From contig NZ_MEHT01000009.1 of assembly GCF_001870675.1 (NCBI RefSeq), forward strand, positions 62,001 to 126,000: DNA of 64,000 nucleotides. Reading direction: 5' to 3'. The stretch is from Roseinatronobacter thiooxidans (GTDB lineage Bacteria; Pseudomonadota; Alphaproteobacteria; Rhodobacterales; Rhodobacteraceae). The position numbers and the translations under genes are program-made. Position 1 is the stretch's first letter; each line of letters starts with the position of its first letter. Shown in pieces: positions 54,928 through 63,561 of the stretch. The notes beneath the pieces are model-generated. The model made no database searches. It had not been told where the DNA came from and saw only the letters and a program-made list of their open reading frames with translations.

Positions 54928-55443
54928 GTGAAACTCAAGCGCGTCATTTTGCTGATGGTTCTGGTGCAGGCCCTTGGGGCGCTGTTTTTCATTGGCGACA
55001 TCGGCTTGACCATTCTGGGGATCGAGCGCGAGCCAATCGCATGGGAGTTGCGAGAGGCTGTTGAAATCGGCGCGGCGATTGCGCTTCTGATCGGGCTTGT
55101 CATGTCCGGTGTGCTTTTGCTGCAATCGCAACGCAGGCTTGGCAAGGCCGAAGCGCGGCTGCAACGGGCCTCTAGCGATTTCATGGAAGTGGTGGAAGAC
55201 AGTTTTTCCAGCTGGAACCTGACCCCCGCAGAACGCGATGTCGCGTTTTTTGTGCTCAAGGGGTTTTCCACACAGGAAATTGCAGGATTTCGCAAAACAT
55301 CCGAAGGAACAGTCAAAGCCCAGACCAATGCCATCTATCGCAAGGCAGGGGTCAGCGGGCGTGGCCAGTTGATGAGTGTGTTTATCGACGATCTGCTGGC
55401 AGAAACCCGCGACCCTGCGGGCGCAGACAGTATGAAAGCCTGA
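54928..55443 (+). CDS. Membrane-anchored LuxR-type helix-turn-helix protein
   Basis: 171 residues from a GTG with AAAAGGGGG upstream. Two membrane helices (about 5-30 and 46-66) are followed by a short coiled coil (LQSQRRLGKAEARLQRAS). The C-terminal LuxR/GerE helix-turn-helix reads LTPAERDVAFFVLKGFSTQE and GTVKAQTNAIYRKAGVSGR. There is no receiver or autoinducer domain, so signal input may be through the membrane part or through the neighbouring PepSY-like protein. Target genes unknown. Confidence 0.82.
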   Translation: MKLKRVILLMVLVQALGALFFIGDIGLTILGIEREPIAWELREAVEIGAAIALLIGLVMSGVLLLQSQRRLGKAEARLQRASSDFMEVVEDSFSSWNLTPAERDVAFFVLKGFSTQEIAGFRKTSEGTVKAQTNAIYRKAGVSGRGQLMSVFIDDLLAETRDPAGADSMKA

Positions 55444-55450
55444 TTGCGCG

Positions 55451-55834
55451 CTAATCCAGATCGGCGGCGTAGCGCTTCAAAACCTCCATCGGCACCAGAT
55501 CCAACGCGCGTTGATGCGTGCTTTGCAACAACACACGCGGCGCAACCCCTTCATGGTGGGCCTGAAGAAAACGCGCCGCGCACAGGCACCATTGATCGCC
55601 GGATTTCAACCCGGCAAAACCGTATTCAGGGCGCGGCGTTGACAAATCATTTCCCAGATACTTTGAAAACGCCAGAAATTCATCTGTCATCAGCGCGCAA
55701 ACCGTGTGGCTGCCTGTGTCTTCCAAGCAAGTGTCGCAAGATCCGTTGCGGAAGAAACCTGTCATCGGGTCGCGCGAACAGCTTGTCAATCTACCACCCA
55801 GTACATTTACCGACGGCTCGATATTCCTGTCCAT
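55451..55834 (-). CDS. DUF2237-family protein
   Basis: 127 residues. Family strings are NVLGGRLTSCSRDPMTGFFR, EDTGSHTVCALMTDEFL, GNDLSTPRPEYGFAGLKSGD and WCLCAARFLQAHHEGVAP. Six cysteines (two in WCLC) suggest metal or redox chemistry, but no function is established. It ends seven bases from the convergent LuxR-type gene. Confidence 0.88.
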   Translation of the reverse strand: MDRNIEPSVNVLGGRLTSCSRDPMTGFFRNGSCDTCLEDTGSHTVCALMTDEFLAFSKYLGNDLSTPRPEYGFAGLKSGDQWCLCAARFLQAHHEGVAPRVLLQSTHQRALDLVPMEVLKRYAADLD

Positions 55835-55947
55835 CTTGTCCCTCGCATGGCTATTTCAGCGACAGTTAACCTATACTGACCTTAAATCCAGTCATGAAGC
55901 TGCGCGAAGCGTCCGGCCTTGGCCAAAACCCGCACAAATATGAAAAT

Positions 55948-56637
55948 TCATCGGAATTTATCCATCAGTTTTTGCAAGGGGCTGCGTGTATCCTCAAGCG
56001 CGGGTGCGGCGGGTGCTGGTGGTGAGGCAGGTTTCGCGGGTTTCGGGGCAGGGGGCGCGGATACGCGCGCAGGCGCCATGCGCAGCGCCACTGCATTGCT
56101 GAACCGCGCGCCATCCCCCGCAGCCAGCGCCTCGGCCCCGTCCGCAATGCCGCGCATCAGGTCGTCCAGCCACGCCTGATCGGATTTTGCGAAATCCGAC
56201 AACACATAGGGGGCAACGCGGTCCTTGTGGCCCGGATGGCCAATGCCCAGACGCACCCGCGCATAATCCGGCCCCAGATGCGCATGGATCGAGCGCAGAC
56301 CATTATGGCCTGCATGCCCGCCACCCTGTTTCAGCCGTATCTTGCCCGGCGCAAGGTCCAGTTCGTCATGGAAAACCACAATATCGGCGGGGTCCAGCTG
56401 GTAAAAACGCATCGCCTCGCCCACAGCCTGACCGGACAGGTTCATAAAGGTCATGGGCTTGAGAAGGGCGATTTTGTGGCTGCCCAGCCGTCCCTGGCTG
56501 ATCTCGGCTTGGAATTTACCTTGCCACGGGCCAAAGCCATGTTCCGAAGCGATCCGGTCCAGCGCCATAAAGCCGATATTGTGACGATTGGCCGCGTATT
56601 TCGCCCCCGGATTGCCAAGACCCACAAAAAGTTTCAT
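55948..56637 (-). CDS. pth: Peptidyl-tRNA hydrolase
   Basis: 229 residues, longer than the usual 190-200 because of an Ala/Pro-rich tail (about 185-215) ending SPLQKLMDKFR. The catalytic His is in RHNIGFMALD (N-terminal VGLGNPGAKYAANRHN), with KPMTFMNLSGQAV, HDELDL and GHNGLRSI completing the site. Recycles stalled peptidyl-tRNA. rplY lies upstream on the same strand, but the usual rplY-pth pair is interrupted by an opposite-strand gene. Confidence 0.96.
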   Translation of the reverse strand: MKLFVGLGNPGAKYAANRHNIGFMALDRIASEHGFGPWQGKFQAEISQGRLGSHKIALLKPMTFMNLSGQAVGEAMRFYQLDPADIVVFHDELDLAPGKIRLKQGGGHAGHNGLRSIHAHLGPDYARVRLGIGHPGHKDRVAPYVLSDFAKSDQAWLDDLMRGIADGAEALAAGDGARFSNAVALRMAPARVSAPPAPKPAKPASPPAPAAPALEDTRSPLQKLMDKFR

Positions 56638-56754
56638 GTCACCCTCCGTTCATATTTGGGCGCACAGTAGTGAAACCCGCAGAAAGTGAAAAGCGGTTGC
56701 TTGCACCTGTCAAGGCGCGGGTTAGACTGCGCGCATCACAGTGCAGGGGGCAAA

Positions 56755-57084
56755 ATGTATCTGACAATCAACCGCTTCAAAGTGCGGCCCGGACAGGAAG
56801 CCGCATTCGAGGAGATATGGACTTCGCGCGAAAGCAAACTGCCCGAACTGGACGGGTTTGTTGAATTCCACCTGTTCCGCGGGGCCAGCACGGAAGAGGC
56901 GACGATCTATCTGTCGCATACCACATGGCGCGACAAGGCCGCGTTTGACGGTTGGGCCAAATCCCAGAATTTTCGCGGCTCGCATAAAGGTGTGCGCGCG
57001 CATTCCAACATTTATCTGGGGCCGCCAGAGCTGGAAATCTACGATTCTGTCCAGTGCATATCGGGCAAGCCGCAGTCGGGGTAG
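56755..57084 (+). CDS. Antibiotic-biosynthesis monooxygenase/IsdG-like dimeric alpha-beta barrel protein
   Basis: 109 residues. MYLTINRFKVRPGQEAAFEEIW, ELDGFVEFHLFRGAS and TIYLSHTTWRDKAAFDGWAKS match the ABM fold, closest by eye to IsdG/HmoA-like haem-degrading enzymes. The key Asn and His positions of IsdG cannot be assigned with certainty. AGGGGGC precedes the ATG; the open frame upstream overlaps the pth promoter region. It is inserted in opposite orientation between rplY and pth. Confidence 0.82.
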   Translation: MYLTINRFKVRPGQEAAFEEIWTSRESKLPELDGFVEFHLFRGASTEEATIYLSHTTWRDKAAFDGWAKSQNFRGSHKGVRAHSNIYLGPPELEIYDSVQCISGKPQSG

Positions 57085-57094
57085 GGCGCATAGG

Positions 57095-57122
57095 AACGGG
57101 GCGCCCCGAAGGGCGCCCCGTT
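57095..57122. terminator. Bidirectional hairpin between the ABM gene and rplY
   Basis: A 12-base stem (AACGGGGCGCCC / GGGCGCCCCGTT) with a four-base CGAA loop lies between convergent stops. A-rich sequence follows on the plus strand; no T-run. Confidence 0.65.
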
Positions 57123-57143
57123 AAAAACCAACTTTGGCAGCGC

Positions 57144-57761
57144 TTATTCTTCAGCGGCCTCGGCGTCGTCATCATTATCGGCAGCAACAAGCGCGCGCGG
57201 TGCGGCGATATTGGCGATAACGAAATCACGGTCGATTGTGGGTTTCGTGCCTTCGGGCAGCGTGATTGCAGAGATGGTGATCGTATCCCCAATCTTGCGG
57301 CCTTCAAGATCAAGCACCAGCTTTTCAGGGATTTCACCTGCCAGCACGTTCAATTCAACCTCGGGGCGCACCACGGTCAATGTGCCACCGCGCTTGATAC
57401 CAACGCATTTGTCTGCATTGATGAACTCAACCGGAATAAACAGGTTGATCCGGCTTGTCCGGCGCAGGCGCATCAGGTCCACATGCGTGGGCAGGCCCTT
57501 GACGACATCGCGCTGAACGCCACGGCAGATCACGCGCACATCTTCCTGACCTTCAACTTTCAGGTTGAACAGCGTCGACAGGAAACGGCCTGCTTTCAGC
57601 TTTGCAATCAGGTAGTTGTATTTGAAGTTCACAGGCAGAGGCTCTGCGCCGCCGCCATAAACAATACCGGGTACGAGATGCTCACGACGAGCTTGACGAG
57701 CGGCCCCCTTGCCTGTCCCCGTCCGTACCTCGGCCTCAAGATCCGGGATCTCACCAGCCAT
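57144..57761 (-). CDS. rplY: Ribosomal protein bL25 (long Ctc form)
   Basis: 205 residues. The N-terminal L25 domain ([34 protein letters not shown]) binds 5S rRNA; the C-terminal TL5/Ctc extension includes [21 protein letters not shown] and the acidic tail [11 protein letters not shown]. The ATG chosen gives the family start; an in-frame extension of 48 codons is upstream DNA. It is divergent from purB. Confidence 0.95.
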   Translation of the reverse strand: MAGEIPDLEAEVRTGTGKGAARQARREHLVPGIVYGGGAEPLPVNFKYNYLIAKLKAGRFLSTLFNLKVEGQEDVRVICRGVQRDVVKGLPTHVDLMRLRRTSRINLFIPVEFINADKCVGIKRGGTLTVVRPEVELNVLAGEIPEKLVLDLEGRKIGDTITISAITLPEGTKPTIDRDFVIANIAAPRALVAADNDDDAEAAEE

Positions 57762-58008
57762 ATTCGTGTTCCTTTTCACAAGATCAAAAGCCCGCCTCCA
57801 AGGGTGCGGGCTGAAAGTAGGGGCGCTATAGGCGAGATTGGCCTGTTTGGAAAGGGCAAAAGCAACGCAACAGGGGTTACAGCCATATAGATACAAATAA
57901 CCCATAATCAGTATTATGTTAAATATATACCTATGTGGCCCGCTGCCTTGCGACTTTTATACCAAGGCGCTATCAGACCTGCGAGACACATTATTAAGGT
58001 ATGGCCCA

Positions 58009-59316
58009 ATGATCCCGCGTTATTCCCGCCCTGATATGGTTGCAATCTGGTCGCCAGAAACAAAGTTCCGCATCTGGTACGAGATTGAGGCCCATGCCTG
58101 CGACGCGCAAGCCCAGCTTGGCGTTATCCCGACCGAAAGCGCCGCTGCGGTCTGGAAAGCCAAGGATGTGGAATTTGATGTCGCGCGCATTGACGAGATC
58201 GAGGCCGTCACCAAACATGACGTCATCGCCTTTCTGACGCATCTGGCAGAGATTATCGGCAATGACGAAGCGCGCTTTGTGCATCAGGGCATGACCAGTT
58301 CCGACGTGCTGGACACCACATTCAATGTGCAGCTTGTGCGCGCCTCGGATTTGTTGCTGGCCGATATGGATGCGCTATTGGCCGCGCTGGAACGCCGCGC
58401 GATGGAACATAAATTCACCATCCGCATGGGACGCAGCCACGGCATACATGCCGAACCCACCACCATGGGCCTGACCTTTGCGCGCTTCTATGCCGAAATG
58501 AAGCGCAACCGCGACCGTCTGGCCGCTGCCCGCACAGAGATTGCGACAGGTGCGATTTCGGGTGCAGTTGGCACATTTGCCAATATCGACCCCTTTGTTG
58601 AAGCGCATGTCTGCGCGCAGATGGGCTTGCAGGCAGAACCGATCAGCACACAAGTCATTCCGCGCGACCGCCATGCCATGTTCTTTGCCACGCTGGGCGT
58701 GATCGCATCGAGCGTTGAGAATATTTCCATTGAAATCAGGCATATGCAGCGCACAGAGGTGCTAGAGGCTGAAGAGTTTTTCTCAAAGGGTCAAAAAGGC
58801 TCTAGCGCGATGCCGCATAAACGTAACCCTGTTCTGACTGAAAACCTGACAGGTCTGGCGCGGCTGGTGCGTATGGCCGTCATCCCCGCGATGGAGAATG
58901 TCGCACTTTGGCATGAACGCGACATCTCGCATTCCTCGGTCGAGCGGATGATCGGCCCCGACGCCACTGTCACGCTGGATTTCGCGCTTGCCCGTCTGAC
59001 AGGTGTGATCGACAAACTGGTGGTCTATCCTGACAATATGATTGCGAATATGAACAAGTTTCGCGGCTTGATCCATTCGCAACGCGTGCTTCTGGCCCTG
59101 ACGCAAGCCGGTGTCAGCCGTGAAGCCGCCTATGCGCTGGTGCAGCGCAATGCGATGAAGGTCTGGGAACAAGGCTGTGATTTTCTGGAAGAATTGCTGG
59201 CCGATGCCGAGGTGCGCGCCGCCATGAGCGAAGACGAGCTGCGCTCAAAATTTGACCTTGAGTATCACACAAAGCATGTCGAGACGATTTTCGGGCGGGT
59301 TTTTGACGGAAAATAA
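58009..59316 (+). CDS. purB: Adenylosuccinate lyase
   Basis: 435 residues. The start MIPRYSRPDMVAIWS is the family N-terminus, with AAGG nine bases upstream. Catalytic segments are RSHGIHAEPTTMGL (His general acid) and the signature SSAMPHKRNPVLTENL with the mobile-loop serine. It acts twice in purine synthesis, releasing fumarate. Codons upstream in the same frame are non-coding. The region 57762-58008 is the divergent rplY/purB control region and is locally AT-rich. Confidence 0.96.
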   Translation: MIPRYSRPDMVAIWSPETKFRIWYEIEAHACDAQAQLGVIPTESAAAVWKAKDVEFDVARIDEIEAVTKHDVIAFLTHLAEIIGNDEARFVHQGMTSSDVLDTTFNVQLVRASDLLLADMDALLAALERRAMEHKFTIRMGRSHGIHAEPTTMGLTFARFYAEMKRNRDRLAAARTEIATGAISGAVGTFANIDPFVEAHVCAQMGLQAEPISTQVIPRDRHAMFFATLGVIASSVENISIEIRHMQRTEVLEAEEFFSKGQKGSSAMPHKRNPVLTENLTGLARLVRMAVIPAMENVALWHERDISHSSVERMIGPDATVTLDFALARLTGVIDKLVVYPDNMIANMNKFRGLIHSQRVLLALTQAGVSREAAYALVQRNAMKVWEQGCDFLEELLADAEVRAAMSEDELRSKFDLEYHTKHVETIFGRVFDGK

Positions 59317-59380
59317 CGCAAACGGCGTTGATTTCGCAAGAATCGTGCTACTGTCAGTCTCACAGCAAAAGGAGACTGAC

Positions 59381-59545
59381 ATGAAACTGAAAATCACTCT
59401 TGCTGCCGTGGCACTAAGCTTAAGCCCTGCCCTTGCCTCGGCCATGTGTTCCAGCATGAAACCCGCACAGACCGCGTCGGCCTGTGCCGAAGGTCAGGTG
59501 TGGGACGCCGCGACATCTGTCTGCGTCGAACCTGTCAGCAGTTAA
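59381..59545 (+). CDS. Short exported cysteine-containing peptide (54 residues)
   Basis: A signal peptide (about 1-20, ALASA-MC) precedes a 33-residue mature chain with three cysteines (CSS, SACAEG, SVCVEP). The GQVWDAATSVCVEPV stretch resembles the end of a type-14 carbohydrate-binding (chitin-binding) motif. AAAAGGAGA precedes the ATG. It follows purB by 65 bases and ends in a strong terminator. The role is unknown. Confidence 0.75.
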   Translation: MKLKITLAAVALSLSPALASAMCSSMKPAQTASACAEGQVWDAATSVCVEPVSS

Positions 59546-59564
59546 GCCATAGAAGGTGACTGAC

Positions 59565-59591
59565 AAGCGCCCCTTATCGGGGCGCTTTTTT
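59565..59591 (+). terminator. Rho-independent terminator after the short exported peptide
   Basis: Stem AAGCGCCCC / GGGGCGCTT, loop TTATC, then six T. Confidence 0.9.
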
Positions 59592-59671
59592 CTGCGCGGT
59601 GCGTAAACGCTTTTTTGAGGGATCTGGCGCTAAGCTGGTGTCTGAAGTTCACGCAACGCAGAAACACCTTT

Positions 59672-60781
59672 ATGACCAACCAACAGCCTGACACCCGGCC
59701 TGTGCCTTTGCCGCGCGCCATGGAACCTGTGCGCCCCCCGCTCTCGCCGCAGCGCGCCTTGCCAGCCGAGACTGCGCGCGCCCGGATTGACCATCTGACA
59801 GGCGCGCAAAAAGCGGCCATTGTCGTGCGCGCCCTGCTTGCATCTGGTGCAGATATTCCCTTGGCCAGCCTGCCACATGACATGCAAGCGGAACTGACCC
59901 AAACCTTGGGGCGCATGCGCCTTGTCGATCGCGCCACCATGAATGCCGTAGTTGAAGAGTTTATCGACACGCTGGGTCAGGTCGGGCTGTCCTTTCCTGA
60001 AAATCTGGACGCGGCCTTGTCGCTGGTCGAAGACAAGCTGGACCAGAAAACAGCAAGGCAACTTCGGGCCATGTCACGCGGCGGGGGGCTGGATGACACA
60101 TGGATGGTGCTTGAAATGGCGCCAGACGAGATATTACTTGGCGTCTTGCAACAGGAATCGCAGGTTGTGGCGGCGGTGTTACTGTCAAAGCTCAGCATCG
60201 ACAAGGCCGCGCGCCTGCTTACACAGCTTGGCCCCGAACTGGCGCAATCGCTGGCCTTGGGAATTGCGCGCACCGAAACGATTGGCCCCGATACGGTGGC
60301 GCGGATCGGGGCCACATTGGCAGATCAGATCAGCGCCACCCCCCTGCGCGCCTTTGTCGACCCGCCCAAGAAACGCGTGGGTGAAATACTGAACTCTTCC
60401 ACACCCGAGATGCGCGATTCGCTGCTGCAAGGTCTGGAATCCGCAGACAGGGTGTTTGCCAGCGATGTGCGCAAATCGATCTTCACCTTTACCGATATTG
60501 CCGCGAGGGTGCAGGCGCGCGACGTGCCCGCGCTGATGCGCAGCGTAGATGACGCAGATATGTTGCTGATCATGGCATACAAGGCCGATGCCGACGCAAG
60601 CAGCATCGCATTTCTGCTGGAAAACATGTCCAAACGGGCAGCGCAGACCTTGCAAGATGACGCAAGCACCCTGCCCGCCCCCTCAGCGCAAGACTATGGC
60701 GCGGCCGCCAACCGCGTTGCGGCGGCTGTGCGCGCGCTGGTGGATGCAGAGAAAATCAGCCTGAAACCCGCCGAGGATTAA
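59672..60781 (+). CDS. fliG: Flagellar motor switch protein FliG
   Basis: 369 residues, somewhat longer than usual because of a Pro-rich N-terminus (about 1-35). FliG-N begins LTGAQKAAIVVRALLAS. The middle domain follows (about 115-220). FliG-C has VGEILNSSTPEMRDSLLQGL, the charged torque helix region SVDDADMLLIMAYKADADAS and NMSKRAAQTLQDD. It couples the MS ring to the rotor. No other flagellar gene is in the window, so this copy is isolated from the main cluster; it may be the only copy or a paralogue. Confidence 0.88.
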   Translation: MTNQQPDTRPVPLPRAMEPVRPPLSPQRALPAETARARIDHLTGAQKAAIVVRALLASGADIPLASLPHDMQAELTQTLGRMRLVDRATMNAVVEEFIDTLGQVGLSFPENLDAALSLVEDKLDQKTARQLRAMSRGGGLDDTWMVLEMAPDEILLGVLQQESQVVAAVLLSKLSIDKAARLLTQLGPELAQSLALGIARTETIGPDTVARIGATLADQISATPLRAFVDPPKKRVGEILNSSTPEMRDSLLQGLESADRVFASDVRKSIFTFTDIAARVQARDVPALMRSVDDADMLLIMAYKADADASSIAFLLENMSKRAAQTLQDDASTLPAPSAQDYGAAANRVAAAVRALVDAEKISLKPAED

Positions 60782-60971
60782 ACCGCCCTGCCCCGCCTGC
60801 AAAACCGTGTGGCCGCGCTGCCAAGGGGCAAAGTCCCCGCCATTATTCCAAAACGATTTCGCCCTTGAGATGCCATAGTCGGCACCTATTGCGTTTCACA
60901 TCATGCGGCGCGCTTGAAAAACCGCGCCCGCGCGGACAGGATATGCCATAGTGACAGGGCCAGAGGAAAAA

Positions 60972-62600
60972 ATGATCAAAACCATTTCAACACATCCGAT
61001 CGAGGGGCAAAAACCCGGCACTTCGGGGTTGCGCAAGAAAACCCGCGTTTTCATGGCCCCCCGCTATCTGGAAAATTTTATTCAAAGCATTTGGAACGGC
61101 ATTGGTGGCGTGCAGGGCAAGATGCTGGTGATCGGCGGCGATGGGCGGTTTTTCAATGCCGAAGCTGTGCAGGTCATCGTGAAAATGGCCATCGCGGCGC
61201 GTGCCGCTAAGGTGGTCATCGGCCAGAACGGGTTGCTGTCGACGCCCGCCGCCTCTCACCTGATCCGGCTGCGCGGCGCGGATGGCGGGGTTATCCTGTC
61301 GGCCAGCCACAATCCCGGTGGGGAAGACGGCGATTTCGGGGTCAAGTTCAACACGGCCAATGGCGGCCCCGCCCCGGAATCGGTGACAGACGCCATTTTT
61401 GCCGCCACAACCACATTGACCGCGTATCAGATAGCCGAGATCGCAGATATTGACCTGTCCACTTTGGGGACTGTGCAGCTATTGGAAACGCAAGTTGAGG
61501 TGGTTGATCCGGTTGCGGATTATGCCACGCTGATGGAACAGTTGTTCGATTTCGATGCCATCCGCGCGTTGATCGCGGGCGGGTTTCGGCTGCGTTTTGA
61601 CGCCATGCATGCTGTCACTGGCCCTTATGCGCATGAAATTCTGGTAACCCGTCTTGGCGCACCCGCCGACAGCGTGTTGAACGCAACCCCCCTGCCCGAT
61701 TTTGGCGGCGGTCACCCGGACCCGAACCCTGTCTGGGCGCATGCCCTGATGGCCGAGATGATGGGCAAGGATGCGCCCGATTTCGGCGCGGCCTCTGACG
61801 GGGATGGGGACCGCAACATGATTTTGGGGCGCGGTGTTTATGTCACGCCCTCTGATTCGCTGGCGGTGATTGCCGCGAATGCCCATCTTGCCCCGGGCTA
61901 TGCTACAGGGCTGGCGGGCGTTGCGCGCTCCATGCCCACATCTTGCGCGCTGGACCGTGTGGCGCAGGCGCGCGGGTTGGAATGCTACGCCACCCCGACC
62001 GGCTGGAAGTTTTTTGGAAATCTGCTGGATGCGGGCCGCGCCACACTGTGCGGCGAGGAATCTGCCGGCACCGGCTCGGACCATATCCGCGAGAAGGACG
62101 GGCTATGGGCCGTGCTGATGTGGCTGAACATTCTGGCCAGCAAGGGCGTCTCGGTTGCGCAGGTGATGGCAGAGCATTGGCGCGATTTCGGGCGCGATTA
62201 CTATTCGCGCCATGATTACGAAGAGGTGGACGCGGGGGCCGCACAAGCCTTGATCGCTGATTTGCGTTCACGGCTGCCCGGCCTGCCCGGCCAAGTGTTT
62301 GCCGGTTTGCGCGTCGCACGGGCCGAAGATTTCGGGTATGATGATCCTGTGGACGGATCGCATACAGCGCAGCAGGGCCTACAGATATTCTTTGAGCAAG
62401 GCGCGCGGCTGGTGCTGCGCCTGTCAGGCACCGGCACCGCGGGCGCGACCCTGCGGGTCTATATGGAATGCTATGCCGCTGGCCCCGAAGGGCTGGCCCG
62501 CGATGCGCAAGAGGCCCTGGCAGATGTCATTGCCGCAACCGATGCGCTGACCGATCTCAAGACCAGACTGGAGCGCGCGGGGCCGGATGTGGTGACATAA
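60972..62600 (+). CDS. pgm: Phosphoglucomutase (alpha-D-glucose phosphate-specific)
   Basis: 542 residues. The phosphoserine loop is LSASHNPGGEDGDFG, the metal loop SDGDGDRNMILGRG, the sugar-specificity loop CGEESAGTGSDH, and the phosphate-binding loop RLSGTGTAGATLR. It interconverts glucose 1- and 6-phosphate for glycogen, exopolysaccharide and nucleotide-sugar supply. AGAGG is just upstream of the ATG. The 190-bp gap after fliG shows no gene. Confidence 0.95.
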   Translation: MIKTISTHPIEGQKPGTSGLRKKTRVFMAPRYLENFIQSIWNGIGGVQGKMLVIGGDGRFFNAEAVQVIVKMAIAARAAKVVIGQNGLLSTPAASHLIRLRGADGGVILSASHNPGGEDGDFGVKFNTANGGPAPESVTDAIFAATTTLTAYQIAEIADIDLSTLGTVQLLETQVEVVDPVADYATLMEQLFDFDAIRALIAGGFRLRFDAMHAVTGPYAHEILVTRLGAPADSVLNATPLPDFGGGHPDPNPVWAHALMAEMMGKDAPDFGAASDGDGDRNMILGRGVYVTPSDSLAVIAANAHLAPGYATGLAGVARSMPTSCALDRVAQARGLECYATPTGWKFFGNLLDAGRATLCGEESAGTGSDHIREKDGLWAVLMWLNILASKGVSVAQVMAEHWRDFGRDYYSRHDYEEVDAGAAQALIADLRSRLPGLPGQVFAGLRVARAEDFGYDDPVDGSHTAQQGLQIFFEQGARLVLRLSGTGTAGATLRVYMECYAAGPEGLARDAQEALADVIAATDALTDLKTRLERAGPDVVT

Positions 62601-62634
62601 GGGGGCTGAATGCCCCCTCTTGGCCTATGGCCAA
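62601..62634 (+). terminator. Double hairpin after pgm
   Basis: GGGGGC-TGAAT-GCCCCC begins directly after the stop, followed by TTGGCC-TAT-GGCCAA. The 25-nt repeat starts ten bases further on. Confidence 0.7.
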
Positions 62635-62644
62635 TTCACCCCCT

Positions 62645-62669
62645 TGAGTATTTGAAGCAAGAAAATGAG
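62645..62669 (+). repeat. 25-nt dispersed repeat, copy C
   Basis: TGAGTATTT, GAA, GCAAGAAAATGAG, in sense direction 45 bases after the pgm stop and one base from the stop of the convergent IscU-like gene. Confidence 0.75.
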
Positions 62670-62670
62670 A

Positions 62671-63129
62671 TTACAGCGCAGATGAGGATTGCGCCTGTAA
62701 CTGCTGGCTGGCCTCGGCCGCTGCATCCAGCGCAAGCAGGATCGAGGCATGGCGATTGCGGTAGTCTTGCGCAGGTTTCAGCACCTCGAACCCGTTGAAG
62801 GGCGCATCGGGGACAGGGCCATTGGCTGTCAGCATGGCGCGCAACTGGTCGCGCGCGGTGGCAAGTTCCACTGCACTGCGGCCAACAACCACCTGCCCCA
62901 GTATGGCGGCCGCCGCCTGACCCAGCGCGCAGGCTTTCACATCCTGCCCGAAGCGGCTGACGCGCCCGTCCTGCATGTCGAGATCGACAATTACAGTAGA
63001 CCCACATAGTGGCGAGCGGCGCTTGACGCTGGTCTGGGGCGCAGTGAGGCGCGCGTGATGCGGGATATCGGACGCCAGCGCCAGAATACGCCCGGAATAG
63101 AGTTTGATGAGATCGGCATTATCGGCCAT
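62671..63129 (-). CDS. IscU/NifU-like iron-sulfur cluster scaffold protein
   Basis: 152 residues. The IscU fold is recognisable in LCGSTVIVDLDMQDGRVSRFG and VKACALGQAAAAILG, giving Cys42 and Cys68. The third scaffold cysteine of IscU, expected around residue 105-110, is not present, and the usual Asp next to the first Cys is replaced by Gly. It may bind a cluster with another ligand or serve as a carrier. Divergent from hisI. Confidence 0.82.
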   Translation of the reverse strand: MADNADLIKLYSGRILALASDIPHHARLTAPQTSVKRRSPLCGSTVIVDLDMQDGRVSRFGQDVKACALGQAAAAILGQVVVGRSAVELATARDQLRAMLTANGPVPDAPFNGFEVLKPAQDYRNRHASILLALDAAAEASQQLQAQSSSAL

Positions 63130-63192
63130 GGCGGGTTTTCCTTGCTGGCGGGGTGCGGTATGAGCGGCACTGCTTATTTAGGGACATAGCCC

Positions 63193-63561
63193 ATGAATTT
63201 CGATCCGCAAACCCTCCGATATGATGAAAAAGGTCTGATCCCTGCAATTGCGCAGGATCATGAGAGCGGCCAGATTCTGATGATGGCATGGATGAATGCC
63301 GATGCCGTGCGCCAGACATTGGAAACCGGACGCGTAACATACTGGTCACGCTCGCGGCAGGCGTTCTGGGTCAAGGGCGAAAGCTCTGGCCATGTGCAGA
63401 AGCTGGTCGATTTCCGGTTCGATTGCGACCGCGATTGCGTGCTGGTGGTGGTCGCGCAATCCGGGCCTGCCTGTCACACGCTGCGGCAAAGCTGTTTCTA
63501 TACGGCCGTGCGCGAGGGCGCGGAAGTGGAATTGATGGCCCCGCTTATAGACCCAGCATAA
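63193..63561 (+). CDS. hisI: Phosphoribosyl-AMP cyclohydrolase
   Basis: 122 residues, the single-domain form without HisE. WSRSRQAFWVKGESSGH and the zinc/magnesium-binding FDCDRDCVLVVVAQSGPACH with SCFY define the family. It opens the adenine ring in step three of histidine synthesis. The 3' end overlaps the convergent gene by 17 bases. Confidence 0.95.
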   Translation: MNFDPQTLRYDEKGLIPAIAQDHESGQILMMAWMNADAVRQTLETGRVTYWSRSRQAFWVKGESSGHVQKLVDFRFDCDRDCVLVVVAQSGPACHTLRQSCFYTAVREGAEVELMAPLIDPA

